55,150 nucleotides of DNA from CAIMDX01 sp041652155 (GTDB lineage Bacteria > Patescibacteriota > Minisyncoccia > Minisyncoccales > JAQTVQ01): NCBI GenBank assembly GCA_041652155.1, contig JBAZHV010000003.1:1-55150 (forward strand), read 5' to 3'. Position 1 is the stretch's first letter. Every line of letters begins with the position of its first letter. The notes under the pieces are model-generated. The model saw nothing but the letters and a program-made list of their open reading frames with translations, did not search any database and was not told the DNA's origin. Positions 40,714-48,855 of the stretch are shown piece after piece. The position numbers were made by a program, and so were the translations under genes.

Positions 40714-41587
40714 CCGACAGCCAAAAACCCAAAAAGCTTCCGCTTTCATCGAATTTTATTCGCAGAGATCTAATCTCTGCAATCAAAAAGCCTTCACGCT
40801 CATCGAACTTTTGATCGTGATCGCCATCGTCGGCATCTTGGCCGGGATGGTGGTCGTGAACATGTCGGGGGCTACGGAGAGCGCGAGGGTGGCCAAGGGT
40901 TTGAGTTTTTCGGCCGGTATTCAGCGCATGCTTGCCGCCGACCCGATAGCGGCTTGGAATTTTGACAGCCAAGACGCCAGCGATTCTTCGGGCAAGGGCG
41001 TTATCGGCACTGTTTATAACGGCACTTATTCCACTAGCACGCCTTACGGGCAGGGAGTAGCCGGCCGGTATTCTTTGAACTTTAACGGATCCAATACTTG
41101 GATGGACACTAATTTTGCGAGCACCAGCCAGGGAGTATGGACGATGGAAGCCTGGATCTACGATAAAAAAACTTCCGGTTGGCGCGTGATCGTTCAAGTG
41201 AACGCCAATAATGACGATGGCTTATATATTTATCCTACAACCAACGGTCTTGGCTTTTATCCTTGCGGATCGGTCGGTTCCGTCCCTTCCAACAAATGGG
41301 TTCATGTGGCCGCCGTTTACAATAGCGGTTTTACTTATTATATCGACGGCAAAAAAGTTGGAACCGGCTCTGTTTGCGCGGATGCGGCCGATTGGCAATT
41401 TTTGCGCATAGGAGCTTTAAGCGCCGGAGACGGGGAGAGGTTCAGCGGGATGATCGATGATGTCAGGATATACGGAACTCCTTTCACCTCCGCCCAAATA
41501 TTCCAGCATTATTCGGCTTCGGCCGGCAGGTACGCTTTGCTGGATAAATTATTTCCCCAGCCGGATTTTGATTTTGCCGCGGAATAA
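40697..41587 (+). CDS. Prepilin-LamG protein, copy 13
   Basis: 296 residues. The leader is unusually long, about 32 residues, because of a roughly 50-base insertion (encoding about ASAFIEFYSQRSNLCNQ) before KA-FTLIELLIVIAIVG. Head ARVAKGLSFSAGIQRMLAAD, FDSQDASDSSGKGV, STPYGQGVAGRYSLNFNG belongs with copies 2, 4 and 12. The centre includes WTMEAWIYDKKTSGWRVIVQ and a cysteine pair far apart (YPCGS, SVCADA). It ends GMIDDVRIYGTPFTSAQIF; the tail lacks the KLL/ITxxEY motif. Whether the extended leader is still processed is open. Confidence 0.86.
   Translation: MQPVNSRQPKTQKASAFIEFYSQRSNLCNQKAFTLIELLIVIAIVGILAGMVVVNMSGATESARVAKGLSFSAGIQRMLAADPIAAWNFDSQDASDSSGKGVIGTVYNGTYSTSTPYGQGVAGRYSLNFNGSNTWMDTNFASTSQGVWTMEAWIYDKKTSGWRVIVQVNANNDDGLYIYPTTNGLGFYPCGSVGSVPSNKWVHVAAVYNSGFTYYIDGKKVGTGSVCADAADWQFLRIGALSAGDGERFSGMIDDVRIYGTPFTSAQIFQHYSASAGRYALLDKLFPQPDFDFAAE
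40762..40780 (+). repeat. Stem-loop in the inserted leader of copy 13
   Basis: GCAGAGAT and ATCTCTGC form a perfect 8-bp stem around CTA. It sits in the insertion that separates a degenerate copy of the AAAAGCxTTxxCGCT.TCATCGA leader region from the intact one. Confidence 0.6.
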
Positions 41588-41667
41588 TCTAATATTATAA
41601 TTATCCGCCGCAATATCATTAAAATTTGCGGTTGTCTGTTAACTGAAAACAATAAAAATTAAAATTT

Positions 41668-43047
41668 ATGGCGTTGAAAACTAGCTCTGTCAGAAGAAGG
41701 ATAAAGTCTGCCGCAGAAGATAAAGACCGGACAGCCCCCGGCCGTAAAAATATTCAAGCCTGGGTAGTGAGCGTTAATATGGGATATGGCCATCAGCGTA
41801 CGGCATACGCTTTGAAGTTTCTGGCTCCCGAAGAAAAGGTCATTAATGCGAACAGCTACGAAGGCATACCGGACGGGGACAGAATGGTTTGGGAAAACAG
41901 CCGTAATTTTTATGAGTTCGTTTCCCGCCTTAAAGGAGTGCCTCTTGTCGGCGACCTCTGTTTTTTGATAATGGATTATTTCCAGAGGATATTGAGCTAC
42001 TATCCCAAAAGGGATCTTTCCGAATCCAACTTCGGAGTGGAGCAGATCTATAAGTTTTTAAAAAGAGGGTGGGGGAAAAGTTTGATATTCAGATTAAGCA
42101 GGACCGCTCCGGGGCTTCCGTTTGTCACCACTTTTTTCAATGTCGCTTTTATGGCCGAGTTTTTCGGCTATCCGGGAGATATTTATTGCGTTATTTGCGA
42201 CGCGGACATTGCCAGGGCTTGGGCGCCGTTAAGGCCGCATATGACCCGCATCAAATATTTTGCGTCGAACGGCAGGACGGCCCAAAGGCTGCAGGCTTAC
42301 GGCGTCAATCCGGCGAATATAATCGTTAGCGGTTATCCTCTGCCGCTGGAGAATGTGGGAGGCAAAGATATGGAAATATTGAAAGAGGATATCCGCCGCC
42401 GTCTTTTGAACCTTGACCCGAAAAAGCGGTATCGCGAGAAATATCATACTTTGATCGAACGCCATTTGGGAGAATTGCCGGCCCAATCGGACCATCCGTT
42501 GACCATATTGTTTTCGATCGGAGGAGCGGGGGCGCAGAAAGAGATAGGTTTGCAAATATTAAAAAGTTTGAAAGAAAAAGTAATTTTCGGTTCGGTAAAA
42601 CTGATCTTGTCTGCCGGGACGAGGAAATCGACCTCCGACTATTTTTTTGAAGAGATCAAAAAATTAAAAATGGAGAATGAGATAGGGCGCAACATAGAGA
42701 TCATCTCCGAGAATTCGATCGACGATTATTTCGCAAAATTTAATGAAGCTTTGCGCAAGACCGATATTCTGTGGACCAAGCCGAGCGAGCTTTCTTTTTA
42801 CTCCGCTTTGGGCCTGCCGATCATAGTCTCCGAGCCGATCGGTTCCCAGGAGGATTTCAACCAAAGATGGATCATAAAATCGGGGTTCGGCATCAATCAG
42901 GAAGATCCGGACTATACCAGCCAATGGCTTTTCGATTGGCTGGATCAAGGGTATTTGGCCGAGGCGGCGATGGAGGCTTTTGTCGAAGGGGAACAGCTGG
43001 GAACGATAAAAATTAAAGAAGAGATCGAAAAATGCTTTGGATATTAA
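41668..43047 (+). CDS. GT-B glycosyltransferase-like protein
   Basis: A 459-residue protein that looks like a MurG/MGDG-synthase-related GT-B enzyme. Signs: an early glycine-rich loop VVSVNMGYGHQRTAYALKFL, a middle acceptor-like region, then LTILFSIGGAGAQKEIGLQI (second Rossmann domain start) and TDILWTKPSELSFYSALGLP, the donor-binding segment of this superfamily. A membrane-lipid or cell-wall sugar transfer is plausible; substrate is not predictable. Its 3' end overlaps the next gene by 16 nt. Confidence 0.65.
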   Translation: MALKTSSVRRRIKSAAEDKDRTAPGRKNIQAWVVSVNMGYGHQRTAYALKFLAPEEKVINANSYEGIPDGDRMVWENSRNFYEFVSRLKGVPLVGDLCFLIMDYFQRILSYYPKRDLSESNFGVEQIYKFLKRGWGKSLIFRLSRTAPGLPFVTTFFNVAFMAEFFGYPGDIYCVICDADIARAWAPLRPHMTRIKYFASNGRTAQRLQAYGVNPANIIVSGYPLPLENVGGKDMEILKEDIRRRLLNLDPKKRYREKYHTLIERHLGELPAQSDHPLTILFSIGGAGAQKEIGLQILKSLKEKVIFGSVKLILSAGTRKSTSDYFFEEIKKLKMENEIGRNIEIISENSIDDYFAKFNEALRKTDILWTKPSELSFYSALGLPIIVSEPIGSQEDFNQRWIIKSGFGINQEDPDYTSQWLFDWLDQGYLAEAAMEAFVEGEQLGTIKIKEEIEKCFGY

Positions 43048-43931
43048 CGGCTGTTTTAGGGTACTTTCTTTTTGCTTTAGGGAACCTGGGCGATAAGTTT
43101 GTCCTGGCCGGCCCTCCGAAGCCGCGAAGCTACACTTTTTGGGTGGCCGCCGGCGGATTTTTTGTTGTGCTTTTGGTCCCGTTCGTCGGTCTTTCCATTC
43201 CGAGCCCTGTCCTGTTCGGCTTGTCCGTTTCGGCCGGGCTGGCTTATTTGCTCGGTCTTTATTGCCTTTATACCGCTTTGGAGGATTGCGACGTTTCCAG
43301 GGTGATGCCGGCTTTGGGCGGATTTTTAGCCATATTCACTTTGATCTTGTCCAGCATCTTTCTTGACTCCAAAGAATTATTTTCGGCCAGGAATGCTCTG
43401 GCCTTCACGTTGCTTTTATGCGGCAGTATTGCGGCAGTTTGGGAAAAAGGGAGATCTCCGGCCAAGATCAATTTAAAGGTCGTAACGGCCGCTGCCGCTT
43501 TTTTTGCTTTGAATTACGTTTTGTCCAAGATGGTTTTTAGCGAAGAAGGATCTTTTTGGCAGGGGCTCATATGGATGCGCTTCAGCACTTTATTTTTTGC
43601 CTTGGTCTTTTTTGCCAGATTTGCCATCCCGGAAGCTCTTTCCTCGAGGCCGGTTTTTGACAAAAAGACCAGTATTATTTTTTTACTGGCTCAAATTACC
43701 GGAGGAGGAGGAGCTCTCTTGGAGAACGTAGCTGTCGCGCTGGCGCCGGAGGCGAGATTGCCGTTCATCATCGTGCTTCAGGGGACCCAATATCTTTTCT
43801 TGTTCCTTTTTACCCTTTTGCTTTCGTTGAAATTCAATTTTTTCAAAGAGAAGATCTCCAAGCAGGCGATCATTCAGAAAATAACGGCTTTGGTCTTGCT
43901 TGCGTCAGGATTGCTTTTGCTGGCCGTTTAA
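43032..43931 (+). CDS. EamA/DMT-type membrane transporter
   Basis: A 299-residue protein with about ten hydrophobic segments in two similar halves, as in the drug/metabolite transporter superfamily. The first half contains LFALGNLGDKFVLAGPP and YCLYTALEDCDVSRVMPALG, typical of EamA repeats; the second has FFALNYVLSKMVFSEEGSFW and ENVAVALAPEARLPFIIVLQ. It starts inside the glycosyltransferase gene, so the two are translationally linked. Export or flipping of a sugar-lipid is one possibility, not shown. Confidence 0.75.
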   Translation: MLWILTAVLGYFLFALGNLGDKFVLAGPPKPRSYTFWVAAGGFFVVLLVPFVGLSIPSPVLFGLSVSAGLAYLLGLYCLYTALEDCDVSRVMPALGGFLAIFTLILSSIFLDSKELFSARNALAFTLLLCGSIAAVWEKGRSPAKINLKVVTAAAAFFALNYVLSKMVFSEEGSFWQGLIWMRFSTLFFALVFFARFAIPEALSSRPVFDKKTSIIFLLAQITGGGGALLENVAVALAPEARLPFIIVLQGTQYLFLFLFTLLLSLKFNFFKEKISKQAIIQKITALVLLASGLLLLAV

Positions 43932-44009
43932 TTTCCCGGAAATGCCTATAATTAAAATAGCAGGGATCGCGAAAGAGCGTTTAAAAACAGATATTAGCTG
44001 TATTGCCGG

Positions 44010-45008
44010 ATGCCTAAGCTTCTAAAATATTTTTTTTGGGGGGTAGCGGTTTTGTTCTTGCTTGTTTTGCTTTGGGTTTTTTTAGTTCCGGTCCCGAAGC
44101 CGGAAAAGATATTCTGGGGCATTGATTTTTCTCAAAAGCATTCCAGAGATATGGGCCTTGATTGGAAAGAAAATTATACGGCCATCTTGGACGATCTTAA
44201 AGCCAGAGACCTCAAAGTCGCGGTTTATTGGGACTTGATAGAAACAGAAAGAGGGGTTTATGATTTTTCGGATATTGATTGGCAGATGAAAGAAGCTGAA
44301 AAGCGCCAGGCCAGAGTGATCTTGATCACGGGCCTCAAAACCAGCCGCTGGCCGGAATGCCATATGCCCGGATGGGCCGGGTCATTGTCCCAAGCGGAAC
44401 AGCAGGAAGCTATCTTGGCTCAAACAAAAGCTTTGGTTTTGAGGTATAAAGACTCTCCCAGTCTTTACGCCTGGCAACCGGAGAATGAAGCTTTATTCCT
44501 TTTTGGAGAATGCCCTTGGACGGACAAGGAGTTTTTAAAGAAAGAAGCCGAGATGGTAAGACAGCTGGACCCGGGGCATCCGGTGGGAATATCCGACAGC
44601 GGGGAGGGTTCTATGTGGTTCGATGCGGCGCAGATAGGCGATACGGTAGGGATCACGATGTACAGAGAAGTTTGGACAAGCCCGTATAATTTTTATTTTA
44701 CCTATCCTCTTCCTCCTTCGATTTATTATTACAAATCCAAATTGGTGGAAGCTTTATACGGCAAAGAAGTCTGGTGTATCGAGCTTCAGGTCGAACCATG
44801 GTGCCCCGTGCTTTTATACGATTGCCCCGTGATCGAGCAGAAAAAGACCATGAACGCCGAGAAATTCAAAAAGAATATCGAATTCGCCAAAAAAACAGGT
44901 TTGGGCCATTTTTATCTCTGGGGGGCGGAATGGATGTACTGGATGAAGGCCAAGCAAGGCGACCCAAGCGTTTGGAACGAAGCCAAAACCCTTTTCGACC
45001 AAAATTAA
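44010..45008 (+). CDS. Membrane-anchored glycoside-hydrolase-like TIM barrel
   Basis: A 332-residue protein with an N-terminal membrane segment (about 6-27), then a barrel resembling clan GH-A. FWGIDFSQKHSRDMG and LKARDLKVAVYWDLIETERG open the barrel; the acid/base pair N159-E160 is in YAWQPENEAL; a later glutamate in EVWCIELQVEPW (E258 or E262) may be the nucleophile; HFYLWGAEWMYWM closes it. The family is not certain (GH5-, GH42- or GH39-like). It would act outside the cytoplasm on glycans. A REP palindrome follows its stop directly. Confidence 0.65.
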   Translation: MPKLLKYFFWGVAVLFLLVLLWVFLVPVPKPEKIFWGIDFSQKHSRDMGLDWKENYTAILDDLKARDLKVAVYWDLIETERGVYDFSDIDWQMKEAEKRQARVILITGLKTSRWPECHMPGWAGSLSQAEQQEAILAQTKALVLRYKDSPSLYAWQPENEALFLFGECPWTDKEFLKKEAEMVRQLDPGHPVGISDSGEGSMWFDAAQIGDTVGITMYREVWTSPYNFYFTYPLPPSIYYYKSKLVEALYGKEVWCIELQVEPWCPVLLYDCPVIEQKKTMNAEKFKKNIEFAKKTGLGHFYLWGAEWMYWMKAKQGDPSVWNEAKTLFDQN

Positions 45009-45011
45009 AAC

Positions 45012-45034
45012 ATGCACAGGTGTCACCTGTGCAT
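45012..45034. repeat. REP palindrome upstream of the transposase
   Basis: ATGCACAGGTG and CACCTGTGCAT are perfect arms around a central T. With flanking A4 and T4 it may also end the preceding gene. It starts four bases after that gene's stop. Confidence 0.85.
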
Positions 45035-45051
45035 ATTTTGAGTTCAATAAT

Positions 45052-45816
45052 ATGGCATATAAAAAACCGGAGTTCGCAAACGGAGAAATATATCATATAT
45101 ATAACCGCGGAGTTGAGAAGAGGGATATCTTTCAAGACGATTCTGACCGCCATCGTTTTATATCCTGCTTGTTTGAGCTAAATGACAAAAAAATGATAAA
45201 AATGAGATCCAGAATTTCAGGGCGGTTAAAGAGAAAAAGAAACATCGGCAAGTTAGAAACATGCACAGGTGACACCTGTGCATATATCGAGAGGGAGAGA
45301 ATAGTGGAGATTTTGGCTTTTTGTTTGATGCCGAATCATTATCATCTGGTCGTCCATCAGCTGGTAGAAAATGGAATCACTCTTTTTATGAAAAAGCTTG
45401 GGAACAGCTACGTCGGGTATTTTAATGAGAAACACAATCGAAAAGGGCTGGGTTCTCTTTTCCAAGGGCCGTTCAAAGCGGTCCATGTTGCCGACAATGA
45501 TCAATTTTTAAACCTTGCGAGTTATGTTTTTGCCAATCCAATAGGGATATCAGACCCCGAATGGAAAAACAGGGGAGTTTCTGATCCCGAAAGATCGATC
45601 GAGTTTTTGAATTCCTATCCTTGGTCAAGCTATTTGGATTCAATCGGGATAAAAAATTTCCCTTCGGTAACGCAAAGAGAATTTCTTTTAAATTCTTTTG
45701 ACGACAACTGTTCCGCTGAAAACAGTATCAAGGCCAACGTCGAAGGATTGGTTCTGCGGAATTTCGATTCCCAAGGAAAACTGATCAGCATAGACGATCT
45801 GTTGTTGGAAGATTAA
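45052..45816 (+). CDS. REP-associated tyrosine transposase (RAYT, Y1/HUH)
   Basis: A 254-residue single-strand transposase of the IS200-like Y1 superfamily, probably domesticated. The HUH motif is H96-Y97-H98 in CLMPNHYHLVVHQ, and the catalytic tyrosine is Y158 in LASYVFANPIGI. GEIYHIYNRGVEKRDIF and GSLFQGPFKAVHV are also family marks. Palindromes flank the gene on both sides. A third identical palindrome is inside the gene and encodes T-C-T-G-D-T-C-A-Y (about 70-78), in a lysine/arginine-rich loop before the HUH motif. The frame stays open, so it may still be active. Confidence 0.9.
   Translation: MAYKKPEFANGEIYHIYNRGVEKRDIFQDDSDRHRFISCLFELNDKKMIKMRSRISGRLKRKRNIGKLETCTGDTCAYIERERIVEILAFCLMPNHYHLVVHQLVENGITLFMKKLGNSYVGYFNEKHNRKGLGSLFQGPFKAVHVADNDQFLNLASYVFANPIGISDPEWKNRGVSDPERSIEFLNSYPWSSYLDSIGIKNFPSVTQREFLLNSFDDNCSAENSIKANVEGLVLRNFDSQGKLISIDDLLLED
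45261..45283. repeat. REP palindrome within the transposase gene
   Basis: Same arms as the flanking copies (ATGCACAGGTG/CACCTGTGCAT) with A at the centre instead of T, so it is the same element on the opposite strand. It is translated in frame as part of the protein. Confidence 0.85.
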
Positions 45817-45847
45817 AACATGCACAGGTGTCACCTGTGCATGTTTT
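45815..45847. repeat. REP palindrome downstream of the transposase, also a terminator
   Basis: Sixteen-base arms (AAAACATGCACAGGTG and its complement) around a T, overlapping the transposase stop codon and followed by T5. It can end the transcript. Confidence 0.85.
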
Positions 45848-45940
45848 TTAGCTTTGGGAATTGTTTGCGAGGGGGCAAAATAGATTATTGTTTGCGTAAA
45901 ATGGGTCTCGGCCGCTGTAATCCCAGTCATAATATATTTT

Positions 45941-46198
45941 TTGTTTATGAAAATTAAAATAGTCCAAAATAAATATTTGAACGCCCTGCTCGTTTTGATG
46001 CTGCTTTCCGCCGCGGTCCATATGCTGATCGTTGTTTGTTTCGCTTTAAGCTCTAAAGACCCCTACATATTGAATTATTTCAATATTATGGAAATAGATA
46101 TTCTCATTCCCGGTTTTTTGAACAGCCCTGCAGGAAATATCTTTTCTTTGGTTTTCGCGGGAGGACTTTACCTTTTCATTCTTGCCAAGAACAAGTGA
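45941..46198 (+). CDS. Small two-helix membrane protein, unknown
   Basis: An 85-residue protein with two hydrophobic segments, LNALLVLMLLSAAVHMLIVV and AGNIFSLVFAGGLYLFILA. ATG 45947 (MKIKIVQNKY) is an alternative start. I do not recognise it. It stands alone between the transposase and a glycosyltransferase gene. Confidence 0.55.
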   Translation: MFMKIKIVQNKYLNALLVLMLLSAAVHMLIVVCFALSSKDPYILNYFNIMEIDILIPGFLNSPAGNIFSLVFAGGLYLFILAKNK

Positions 46199-46402
46199 CC
46201 CGAGAGGAGAAAAATACCTGCAACAAAAGAGCCGGGCCATCGCAGGAAAACGCCTATTTTGGAGCGTTTTTGGCGGAAGGGGGACCGTTTCCATTGCCCG
46301 GAAACCTTAAATCCCGTATATTTAGATAAGCAATAAGCCTTAAAGGACCTTGAACAGCGCTCGATCCATCGGGGCGCTGATATAATATTCACCAAAGAAA
46401 AT

Positions 46403-47167
46403 ATGCTGTCAATCGTCATCCCAACGTTAAATGAAGAAGCCAGATTGCCTCGTTTATTGGAGAGTATTAAAAAAGAGGCTATCAACAATTGCGAGATCAT
46501 TGTGGCTGATGCCGGCTCCACCGATAAGACCAGGACTATTGCTCGCGCGGCCGGCTGTCGCGTGGTCAAGGGCGGTTTGCCGGCGATCGGGCGCAACAAC
46601 GGAGCAAAAGCCGCCAAGGGAGATATGATCTTGTTCTTGGACGCGGATATAGAAACATCGCCGAATTTTTTGATGAAGGCGCTGTTCGAATTCGACCGCA
46701 AAAAATTGGGGATCGCTTCTTTTCCGATCTTTCCCCAAAGAAAGAACATCCTTCTCAACAAGGCGACAATGAACTTTTTTTACAACTATCCCCAAAGAAT
46801 GCTCAAAAAGATATTCCCCATGGGAGCTATGGGGATCATGGTTAAAAAGTATCTTTTCGATAAGGTAGGCGGGTTTGATCCGGAAATAAAACTGGCTGAA
46901 GATATCTACTTCGTCCAGAAAGTTTCCGAGATAGAAAAATTCGGGGTGATAAAATCAGCGCCTTTATATATGCCTCTGCGCCGTTTCGAAAAAGACGGTT
47001 ATTTTTCCACGGCCTCTAAATTTCTTCTCTGCAGCCTGTATATGGTGGCCATCGGCCCGGTCAAAAAAGATACTTTTTTCTTTCGTTATGAGTTCGGATA
47101 CGGACCGAAAGAGAATCATAAAAAAGAGGCTGTCCTCTCCAAAGGCAAGGATAAAAAGATCGGATAG
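46403..47167 (+). CDS. Family 2 glycosyltransferase
   Basis: A 254-residue GT-A enzyme. It opens LSIVIPTLNEEARLPRLLES, has EIIVADAGSTDKTRTIARAA, the metal-binding FLDADIE (DxD), and KVGGFDPEIKLAEDIYFVQK, where the ED pair supplies the catalytic base. Two C-terminal hydrophobic stretches may touch the membrane. It probably transfers a sugar to a lipid-linked acceptor; donor and acceptor are not known. The 200 bases upstream show no gene. Confidence 0.88.
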   Translation: MLSIVIPTLNEEARLPRLLESIKKEAINNCEIIVADAGSTDKTRTIARAAGCRVVKGGLPAIGRNNGAKAAKGDMILFLDADIETSPNFLMKALFEFDRKKLGIASFPIFPQRKNILLNKATMNFFYNYPQRMLKKIFPMGAMGIMVKKYLFDKVGGFDPEIKLAEDIYFVQKVSEIEKFGVIKSAPLYMPLRRFEKDGYFSTASKFLLCSLYMVAIGPVKKDTFFFRYEFGYGPKENHKKEAVLSKGKDKKIG

Positions 47168-47341
47168 GACCGTATGCGTCCTGCCTCTGGGAGAGGTCTA
47201 GGCATTGTGGACTCCAGCCGGTTTAGTGCTAAAATAGGCTATGCGCGGAATGCCCGAGGGGAAGGATCGCTATGACATCCAACCATCGGGGTTTTTGCCC
47301 GATCATAAATAAAAATAATAAAAAATTAAATTTTTTGAACT

Positions 47342-48823
47342 ATGTCCATGTACGATTTGCCCAATTTTAATTTTTTTAAAAAAAATAAAGAGGGAGCTGA
47401 AGATAAACCAAAGAGCGGCGTTGAAGAGCAGAAACCCTCCGGTATGCAGGATATCGAAGCCGGAGTGCCGGTTATTGATATTAACCAGTCATCCCTCCCT
47501 CCGTACCCTCCCCAGAAAAAGACCGAAGAGAAAGAACCTGTTGTTTCTAAAGCCGAGCCGTTGCCTGTCCAGCCGCAAGAACCAAAAATTGCGCCGGAAA
47601 AAAATCCATCAGAGCCCCGCCAAGACCGCTTGTCGGCCATCGGCGTTATGGCGGTTGTCGGCATATTGTTCGGTTTGATAGGGGGCCTTTTAGGCGGTTA
47701 TTATTTTTATACCAGAGTAAAACAGGATATGGGATCTGGATCGGGAGCCGTCCAGCAAAGTGCGGCCCCGGCATATCAGGACTCAAGAGAAGAGAGAGTC
47801 GTCAGCCTCGTTAAGGACAATTCTCCTTCGGTGGTCAGCATAACCATTACCAAAGACGTCCCGGTTTATCAGTATCAGAACGACCCTTTCGGTTCTTTTT
47901 TTGACAATCCTTTCGGGAGCTTATACGGTTCCCAGCCCCAGATCAAGGGCTATCAGAAGCAGGAAGTCGGCGAAGGATCCGGGTTTATAGTTTCCGAAGA
48001 CGGCTTGGTCTTGACCAATAAACATGTAGTCGATCAGACCAACGCCCAATACACGGTAGTGATGAGCGACAAGAAAGAATATCCGGCCAAGGTTTTGGCC
48101 ACCGATCCGGTGCAGGATCTGGCCATCTTGAAAATAGAAGGCACCGGTTTTAAAACCGTGACCTTGGGAGATTCCGACAGCCTTCAAGTGGGCCAAACAG
48201 CCATCGCCATCGGTAACGCTTTGGGCGAGTTCCCGAACACCGTTTCGGTAGGTATTATTTCCGGGCTTTCACGTTCGATAGTAGCATCGGGCGGAGCGCA
48301 AGCTTCGGAGAGCTTGGAGAATGTTATTCAGACCGACGCGGCTATCAACGCTGGAAATTCCGGCGGTCCTCTTTTGAACCTTTCCGGCGAAGTTATCGGC
48401 ATCAATACGGCAGTGGCTTCGCAGGCCCAAGGCGTCGGTTTTGCCCTGCCTATCAATTTGGCCAAGCGCGATATAGAACAAGTCAAGAAAACCGGAAAAA
48501 TATCTTATCCTTTTCTTGGCGTTCAATACACTTTGATAACGCCGGAGTTTGCCGAGCAGAAGAAATTGTCGGTCGATTACGGCGCTTTGATCGGAGCCAG
48601 CTCAAGCAGTTCCAAGCCGGCGGTCATCTCCGGTTCAGCCGCTCAAAAAGCGGGAGTGAAAGCAGGGGACATTATTCTTGAATTCGGCGGAGAAAAGATC
48701 ACCAGCGACAACTCTCTGGCTAAAATAATCGCCAAATATCTGCCCGGCGACAAAGTAACCCTCAAAATATTAAGAAACGAAAAAGAGCTCTCGGTCGAAG
48801 CAACCCTGGGCGAATACCAGTAG
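47342..48823 (+). CDS. htrA: HtrA/DegP-type serine protease with PDZ domain
   Basis: Surface or periplasm-facing quality-control protease. The 493-residue protein has a long Pro/Glu-rich cytoplasmic N-terminus (1-97), one membrane helix (about 99-122), the trypsin-like domain with H228 (TNKHVV), D259 (QDLAIL) and S340 (AGNSGGPL), and a PDZ domain (about 400-490, AGVKAGDIILEFGGEKITSD). All catalytic residues are present. Start ATG 47342; ATG 47348 is equally possible. A pseudoprotease of the same fold is encoded at 53.8 kb. Confidence 0.94.
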   Translation: MSMYDLPNFNFFKKNKEGAEDKPKSGVEEQKPSGMQDIEAGVPVIDINQSSLPPYPPQKKTEEKEPVVSKAEPLPVQPQEPKIAPEKNPSEPRQDRLSAIGVMAVVGILFGLIGGLLGGYYFYTRVKQDMGSGSGAVQQSAAPAYQDSREERVVSLVKDNSPSVVSITITKDVPVYQYQNDPFGSFFDNPFGSLYGSQPQIKGYQKQEVGEGSGFIVSEDGLVLTNKHVVDQTNAQYTVVMSDKKEYPAKVLATDPVQDLAILKIEGTGFKTVTLGDSDSLQVGQTAIAIGNALGEFPNTVSVGIISGLSRSIVASGGAQASESLENVIQTDAAINAGNSGGPLLNLSGEVIGINTAVASQAQGVGFALPINLAKRDIEQVKKTGKISYPFLGVQYTLITPEFAEQKKLSVDYGALIGASSSSSKPAVISGSAAQKAGVKAGDIILEFGGEKITSDNSLAKIIAKYLPGDKVTLKILRNEKELSVEATLGEYQ

Positions 48824-48855
48824 AACCAGCCAAGAAAAAAATCCATTCGCATCGT

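Larger units (their letters stand above)
29036..41587 (+). repeat. Tandem array of 13 prepilin-LamG genes plus one remnant
   Basis: Thirteen same-strand genes of 270-323 codons share a nearly fixed 5' end (FTLIELLVVIAI, GILAGMVVVNMSGAT), a variable LamG-like centre and a common 3' end (LDEVR-like, Y.AGL.KLLA). Copies 1-11 (29036-38712) are contiguous without gaps; copy 12 starts one base later. A toxin-antitoxin cassette and a gene remnant separate copies 12 and 13. A weak promoter-like TAAAAT lies at 29020, before copy 1; no internal terminator is evident, so copies 1-12 may form one transcript of more than 10 kb. Confidence 0.9.

Noticed and set aside
29036..41587. Diversity-generating retroelement
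   Set aside because: There is no reverse transcriptase, no template repeat and no adenine-specific variation; differences span whole LamG cores.
29036..41587. Silent pilS-type cassettes with one expressed gene
   Set aside because: Every copy except the remnant has its own start codon, full leader and open frame, so they look expressed rather than silent.
47168..47341. RNA gene or riboswitch before htrA (ATCGGG...CCCGAT hairpin)
   Set aside because: One short stem near 47286-47311 and no T-run or known consensus; not enough to call.
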